From Muscardinus avellanarius (lineage: Eukaryota > Chordata > Mammalia > Rodentia > Gliridae), in contig OY726566.1 of assembly GCA_963383645.1 (NCBI GenBank), positions 93,246,029 to 93,310,028 of the forward strand: 64,000 bases of DNA, in the 5' to 3' direction. Within the stretch, counting starts at the first letter, position 1; each line of letters starts with the position of its first letter. Positions 59,010 through 64,000 of this stretch are shown piece by piece. The notes under the pieces were generated by a model that was not told the DNA's origin, made no database searches, and saw only the letters and a program-made list of their open reading frames with translations. The position numbers and the translations under genes are program-made.

Positions 59010-59425
59010 AAGAGTTTTGAGAAGAATACCATAACTGGGCTTCTTGTGTTTTTTTTCCTAAGGATTGCTTTGGCTACTGTATGAAGAACATGCTGTAGGG
59101 AAACAAAAGTAGTAGCAGAGTCAAAAGCCATTGCAATAACTAGTGGTGAGAGATGATGGCCTCAACTAAGCGGGTAACGGTGAACGTGAGACTTATCACC
59201 GCGAAGGTTCACCACTGAATTAAATATGAATGCGAGGAAAAGAAAAGCCAAGTACATTTTAAGGTTTTTCACATTAGCAACAGGAAGAATGGAGATGTAA
59301 TTCCAAGAAATGAAGATTATAAGATGATCTAGTTGTGTAATGAGATCATGATTCAGTATGGAGACATCTGCATTTGAGACGAGTAGTTAGTTGAATGTAT
59401 GACTGAATTGGGAAGTGAGAAATGG
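59010..59425 (-). mobile_element. L2 fragment, reverse strand, right part
   Basis: GGATTGCTTTGGCTACTGTA, GGAGACATCTGCATTTGAGA and the surrounding purine-rich text continue the L2 interrupted by the SINE. Confidence 0.55.
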
Positions 59426-59437
59426 CCTGGTACTATC

Positions 59438-59640
59438 CAGTAGCACTCTCTTCTGTGATAGAAACATTTTTTTTATCTTTTCTGTCCAATAGGACAGCCA
59501 CTATCCGTGTGTGGCTGTTGAACACTTAAAATGTGGCTAGTGCAGCTGAAGAATGGATTTCTTATTTAATTTTAATTGATTTAAATTGAGACTTCAATAA
59601 TCATGTGTGGTCTGTGGTTATTGGGCCAGCTCAGTATGGA
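59438..59640. mobile_element. Old hAT-type MER transposon fragment
   Basis: TGTCCAATAGGACAGCCACT, TGGCTGTTGAACACTTAAAA and TGTGGCTAGTGCAGCTGAAG with an AT-rich middle match a common nonautonomous mammalian transposon. The subfamily is not certain. Confidence 0.6.
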
Positions 59641-59732
59641 AGACCATAAATATTAACTTAAAGTCAGCGATATCTCAGTGTGCTGTGTAAGGCTGTGAGA
59701 CTGGGAAAATACATTTAGAGGGAGGCTTAGGT

Positions 59733-59956
59733 AAAAAGAAAAATATGGCCGGGCGTGGTGGCGCACGCTTGTAATTCCCGCGCTTGGGAGGCAGAGACAG
59801 GAGGATCGCACAGGTTCGAAGCCAGCCGCGCGCGCTGGCTTAGGAGAACCTGTTTCCAAATAAAAATGTAAAAATAGGTCTGGGAATATAGCCCGGAGGT
59901 AGAAGGGCTTCCAGGAACCCCAGTACCACCAAAAAAAAAAAAAAAAGAAAAATATG
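59733..59956 (+). mobile_element. Young B1-ID SINE, palindrome subtype, 15-bp target duplication
   Basis: AAAAAGAAAAATATG occurs at 59733-59747 and 59942-59956. The CpG-rich head GGCCGGGCGTGGTGGCGCAC and the AAGCCAGC/GCTGGCTT palindrome with loop CGCGCGC (59819-59841) are intact. Confidence 0.96.
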
Positions 59957-60041
59957 TGAGGACCAACACCTCCAAAATAGAAGTTAGGAAGATACAGGAC
60001 TATAGCAAAGGAGGCTTAGAAAGGAGCAGATGTGAAGAATG

Positions 60042-60080
60042 AAATGAATGAATGAATGAATGAATGAATGAATGAATGAG
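60042..60080. repeat. (AATG)n microsatellite
   Basis: About nine AATG units. Confidence 0.93.
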
Positions 60081-62455
60081 GTGAACGAATGAAAAGCTGA
60101 AAACAAGTGGCTTCCAGGAAACCACAGGGCTCTGAGGAGACTGATTAACTGTGGGCATGCAGCTCAGCTGTCCCTCAGCCTCATTTTTTAGCGAGGCACT
60201 GAAGGATTTATCTCTTTATAGTCTCTGTTTATCCTAGGACCTAGCAAATATGTATTGCTTTATAATCACTTCTGAAATAAATGTTGAACAGTTATTCAGT
60301 CTTTCAAAATTCTGTTCTGGAAATGTGCTCCCTTACTGAAGGTCTATGCACTGATGCAAAGGCTACCAGCCAGAAAACCCTAACTGTGTTTATTACTTCT
60401 TACCCATCAGTGAGGACCAGCATCCAGCCCTTCCTGGTCCTACCAGGACTTCTTTTAGAAGAGCAGATATGCAGACAGCAGCTGAACCTCGTATCTCAGG
60501 TTCAGCTGTAATTGAGGTAGAAGAAGCAAACATTCTCTTTCCCCCTATATTTTGCTTCTGTAGGACGAATTCCTTAAAAGAGCTCTGGTCAAACGTTTGT
60601 AGATAACTGGAAACCATCTGTGCACTTGGGACCTGTCATCTTTTAGAGTCAAATAAAGTTCTTGTGTGCAGCCAAGAAGCAGATTTGACCCCAAATCTCC
60701 GATACATAGATCTGATTTTTCCCCTTGGTTTTCCCCACCTTCCCTTTTCATTCTTCTTCTGGACTCTGAGTTTTAATGGACTCTGGTGTCTGCTGCCTTT
60801 CTCTTGTGTGTATTCTTCTCTTTTTCTTATCTCCCTCTATTCCTCGATTTTATAAAACTCTACTTGTTGTTCCGTATCTGCTCTGAGTCAGATTCTTACC
60901 TGGCCCAGCCACACACCACCTTGCTGTGTATACACATACACCCTACAATGCGCTGACCGCTCTGCATTAGGAATTTCTCCCATGTGTCCAGGCCACTGTG
61001 TGCACCTGGCTCTGCCTTAGCTTCCGTTCTATAGTTGATATACTGTTTCCTATGACCTCGGAGTTATTCCATTAGCTTGGAGAGAAATCTCAAAACCAAG
61101 GAGAAAACAGGCCTTTTTTTTTTTACCTTGCCTTTATTTTTTCTTTAATGATGACTATAGTTTCTATGGCAATTCTTTTTAGAATGATTTTAAGTAATTC
61201 CTGTGACATTCTAATACTCATTTTCTTGTCCTTTATATCTGTACCATATCATCTTATAATACTGAGTACATATTATCGTGGCCACAGAGAACGCACTGTC
61301 GTTCCTATTGTTCCGGTGTGCGGTCACGTGGGCAGTACTTTTACAGTACCCTGCGGGAGAGCAGATGGCTGAGTAGGGTGGCGCCGGACCCTGAAGACCC
61401 ACAGTGACTTTGCACAGCGAAGGGCAGGGGAGGCAAGGAATTGGTGTCACTCTCCAGCCCTCCAGAGTTTAAATCTGCCAAGAAAAAATGCAGAGCTGTA
61501 GCTTGCCTTGAATGATTAAAAGTCACATAAAGAATGGAAAAGAAAATCCCCAAGGATTGATGGCTAGAAATCTTTTATGGTCAAACTGTACCTAAAGCAA
61601 TGGCTTGAAACTCTAGAAACCAAAGAAGGAAATGAGAATGGATTATATATAATACAAAAGACAAATGCACACACATTCCCTGCCCAGTGGGCTTTTAATA
61701 GAAGACAAGCCGATTAGGACACACACGTACACACACATAAAAAGCACAGTAATTAAGGCATATCTTCAGAAGGGTCATGGTTGCTGGATTCTTTGTGCAT
61801 CAAATATTAAGTTTATTTTCAATTTTCCTATAAGGATAATTATATTATTTTTTAAGCTGTGAATTTGTGCAACACAGTTACATGAAAAGACAGATTACGG
61901 AATGGGTTCTGTGTGTTTAACCTCATAATTCACGTATGCGCCATTTGTGTTCCTTGCCTAGCATGTTTGTCTTTTAATGTTCCTCTGTGTTAACCCAGCT
62001 GCCTCCCGTTATTACTGCCGTATTACAATGGATGTTCTCTGCATTTTTATGAAGAGCCTATTAGCAGCATAGACTTGATTTAAAGAACTTCTCCAGTTTA
62101 TGAATACAGTTCAGCCCTGTGAATGAATTTAGCACTTTGATGTTATTTATTTACTCCACACCATAAAATGTAACATAATAAATAATGGGTCCCTTGGGCT
62201 TATGGTAAAACTTAGTGATCATCCTCTCAGCAGGAAGAGGAACACAACTTGAGTGGAGAAATAATGATCAAAATTCACCATGCTCACTGGGATGCCATTT
62301 ATATACCTGAATCTAATAAAGACAGAATTACAATGCTTAACATTATGCTTACTCCCAGCATCTGAATGTAATGAGCCTCAGAGAGGGGAGAGACTCAGCC
62401 ATGTTAGCAAAATCTTAGAAGATTGTATCAACCTCAAATCTACAACTCAAATAAG
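60081..62455. other. Unique sequence, no supported gene
   Basis: Frames of 60-79 codons here have no motif or splice context. The stretch 61260-61500 is GC-richer than its surroundings. Confidence 0.45.
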
Positions 62456-62667
62456 AAAGTGTTGCGCATCTGTGATCCCAGTATTCGGGAGGCCGAGACA
62501 GGAGGATCATAGTTGCTGAGGTCTGCCTCACCAACTTAGCAAGGCCTTCAGCAAGACCCTCAACTTAGTGAGTCTTAGCAGGGCCCTCAACTTAGTGAGA
62601 CCCTGTTTCAAATGACAAAATAGGGCTGGGGGTGTAGCTCAGAGGTAGAAGCCTCTGGAATCAGTAC

Positions 62668-62672
<5 letters not shown>
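62456..62672 (+). mobile_element. B1-ID SINE with internal duplication
   Basis: The phrase CCCTCAACTTAGTGAG appears twice (about 62556 and 62585), duplicating the right end of the B1 part. The tRNA-like part (GGCTGGGGGTGTAGCTCAGA) is normal. Confidence 0.92.

Positions 62673-62716
<44 letters not shown>
62673..62716. repeat. (CA)n microsatellite
   Basis: About 22 CA units forming the SINE tail. Confidence 0.96.
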
Positions 62717-62717
<1 letters not shown>

Positions 62718-63296
62718 TTCTTAAAGGCATGTACCACTTAATTTCTTATGCTAAATAAATGGTAGTGTTTTCACCTGCATCCACAAGAAAAGCTTTGGCT
62801 TGTTTTATCTTGAAAGAACATTCCTATATCATCCCTTCATAATCAATCCCATCTGGAGTTCTCGGGGTGACTCTAACAGTCATAGCTAAAGTACCTACAG
62901 GCCAGGGCCTCAGTGTGGTCACCGGTCAGTAGGGCTGCTCTCGCTCTTTCAGGGTAGAAGCACAGAGTCAATTTATGAGCATTTCAAACTCTGTGCTAAT
63001 GAATGTATGCCTCACTTTATTACAAGGTTATTTGGATGGCTTTTGTATTATGTTTGCTTTCATCCAATGTTATTTGCTTCATTAGATACTTGTTCCTTGT
63101 AATAATGAGTGACAAATGTAAAAAGCCTGTGGGAACCTGATTCATAAACCAAATGAGTGACTTAAGCAGGAATTAGGACTTATACCAACGAGCTAGCCCA
63201 CATCGCATCTATCTAAAGGGCCTCGCCCCTGCTCAGGTCTAGCTAACCACTGTCATCTATAGTCCTAGTAGATGATCCCAAGATTTCCAAATTTAA
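62717..63296. other. Unique sequence, no gene seen
   Basis: No coding evidence. Confidence 0.5.
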
Positions 63297-63325
63297 AATA
63301 TATATATATATATATATATATATAA
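63297..63325. repeat. (TA)n microsatellite
   Basis: About 14 TA units. Confidence 0.95.
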
Positions 63326-63495
63326 TCAGCTATCTTTAATTTTCATGTGAAATCCTCATGTGTTCAATCATCAGCTAATTTTATGGAAATTGAATATGCA
63401 ATCACATATCAGGTATGTTAACATTCTGGTTTTTGATTCATAGGTTACCAGCTAGGTAATTCATTAAATTATAAGTTCATTAAAATGTTTATATA

Positions 63496-63650
63496 GAGCT
63501 GGATGTGGTGGCCCATGCTTATAATCGCAGTATTTGGGAGACTGAGACAGGAGGATCGCAGGTTCATGGCCACCCTCAGCTACTTAATTAGGCCCTCTGC
63601 AACTTAACTAGACTTTGTTTGAAAATAAAGAATAAAAAATAGGTCTTGGA
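63496..63650 (+). mobile_element. B1-ID SINE, truncated before the tRNA-like end
   Basis: GAGCTGGATGTGGTGGCCCA head and complete B1 part with an AAAATAAAGAATAAAAAA linker; the tRNA-like part is cut after AGGTCTTGG. Confidence 0.9.
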
Positions 63651-63660
63651 CACACACAAA

Positions 63661-63748
63661 AGGAGGATCACGATTCGCAGACAGCCTCAGCTACTGAGTG
63701 AGGCCCTTCGCAACTTAGTGAGAACCTATTTCAAAATAAAGAATAGAA
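63661..63748 (+). mobile_element. Second half-copy of the B1 part
   Basis: It starts at AGGAGGATCACGATTCGCAG, matching the middle of the neighbouring SINE at about 63558, and ends in AAAATAAAGAATAGAA exactly where the 125-bp array begins. Confidence 0.85.
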
Positions 63749-64000
63749 GACCCCTGGAGAAACCAGACCCAGTAAGACGCTGGGTTCTGGGCAGGGGTCG
63801 CGGGCTGGGCACGCCAGATGGGGCCCGGGTCGCGGGACTCTGGGCCCCAGGCCGAACTGCGAGTAGCACGCCAGACCCCTGGAGAAACCAGGCCCAGTAA
63901 GACTCTGAGTTCTGCGCAGGGGTCGCGGGCGGGGCACGCCTAATGGGGCCCCGGGTCGCGGGACTCTGGGCCCCTGCTGAACTGCGCGTAGCACGCCAGA
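63749..64000. repeat. GC-rich tandem array, 125-bp unit
   Basis: GACCCCTGGAGAAACCAG starts at 63749 and again at 63874, and the next unit begins at 63999. The two full units are each 125 bp, about 90% identical by eye with two compensating 1-bp indels. The first holds about ten CpGs. The array leaves the window. Open frames on both strands arise because stop codons are rare in this GC-rich unit. Confidence 0.93.

Noticed and set aside
63646..63994. Open frames on both strands over the GC-rich array
   Set aside because: The 125-bp unit is not a multiple of three, so the reading frame changes between units; openness comes from GC content.

Overview
This window is nuclear DNA of a rodent, most probably from the squirrel-related clade (squirrels, mountain beaver, dormice). 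It carries more than thirty copies of a composite SINE that joins a B1-like (7SL-derived) head to an ID-like (tRNA-derived) tail, the arrangement called B1-dID in that clade. It also carries stand-alone ID elements, ERVL-MaLR LTRs, L1 copies sharing one lineage-type 3' end, and old mammalian L2, MIR, hAT-Charlie and Tigger fragments. Microsatellites are frequent and long. I cannot name the species from the sequence.

The window is almost gene-free. The only convincing gene piece is one 97-bp internal coding exon on the + strand at 12906-13002. It has a strong polypyrimidine tract and AG acceptor, a GTAAGT donor and a single open frame. I do not recognise the protein. If no other exon is present, the exon lies between introns of at least 12.9 kb upstream and 51 kb downstream, so the window looks like the inside of a large gene. 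A second candidate exon (50644-50724) is weak. None of the ATG-to-stop reading frames I looked at (60-144 codons) resembles a conserved protein. Many run through SINEs or microsatellites.

Layout. 1-5.5 kb: unique sequence with old L1 pieces and a perfect hairpin. 5.5-14.3 kb: SINE-rich, with the exon, a Charlie-type transposon and MIR/L2 relics. 14.3-15.0 kb: reverse-strand L1. 15.7-26.5 kb: AT-rich, SINE-poor, with a Tigger-type element and an L2. 26.5-36 kb: mixed SINEs, L2, MIR, an AT-rich tandem block and two LTRs. 36-40 kb: AT-rich unique DNA. 40-50.2 kb: SINEs, four long CT tracts counting the one at 34.5 kb, a MaLR LTR and a 1.6-kb L2. 50-63.5 kb: mixed unique DNA, L1 tails, L2 and SINEs. 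63.75-64.0 kb: the start of a GC- and CpG-rich 125-bp tandem repeat that runs out of the window.

Nothing here forms a pathway or operon. The most notable items are the unassigned exon, the 125-bp array fused to a duplicated half-SINE, and a SINE subfamily marked by a short palindrome, several copies of which keep intact target-site duplications.
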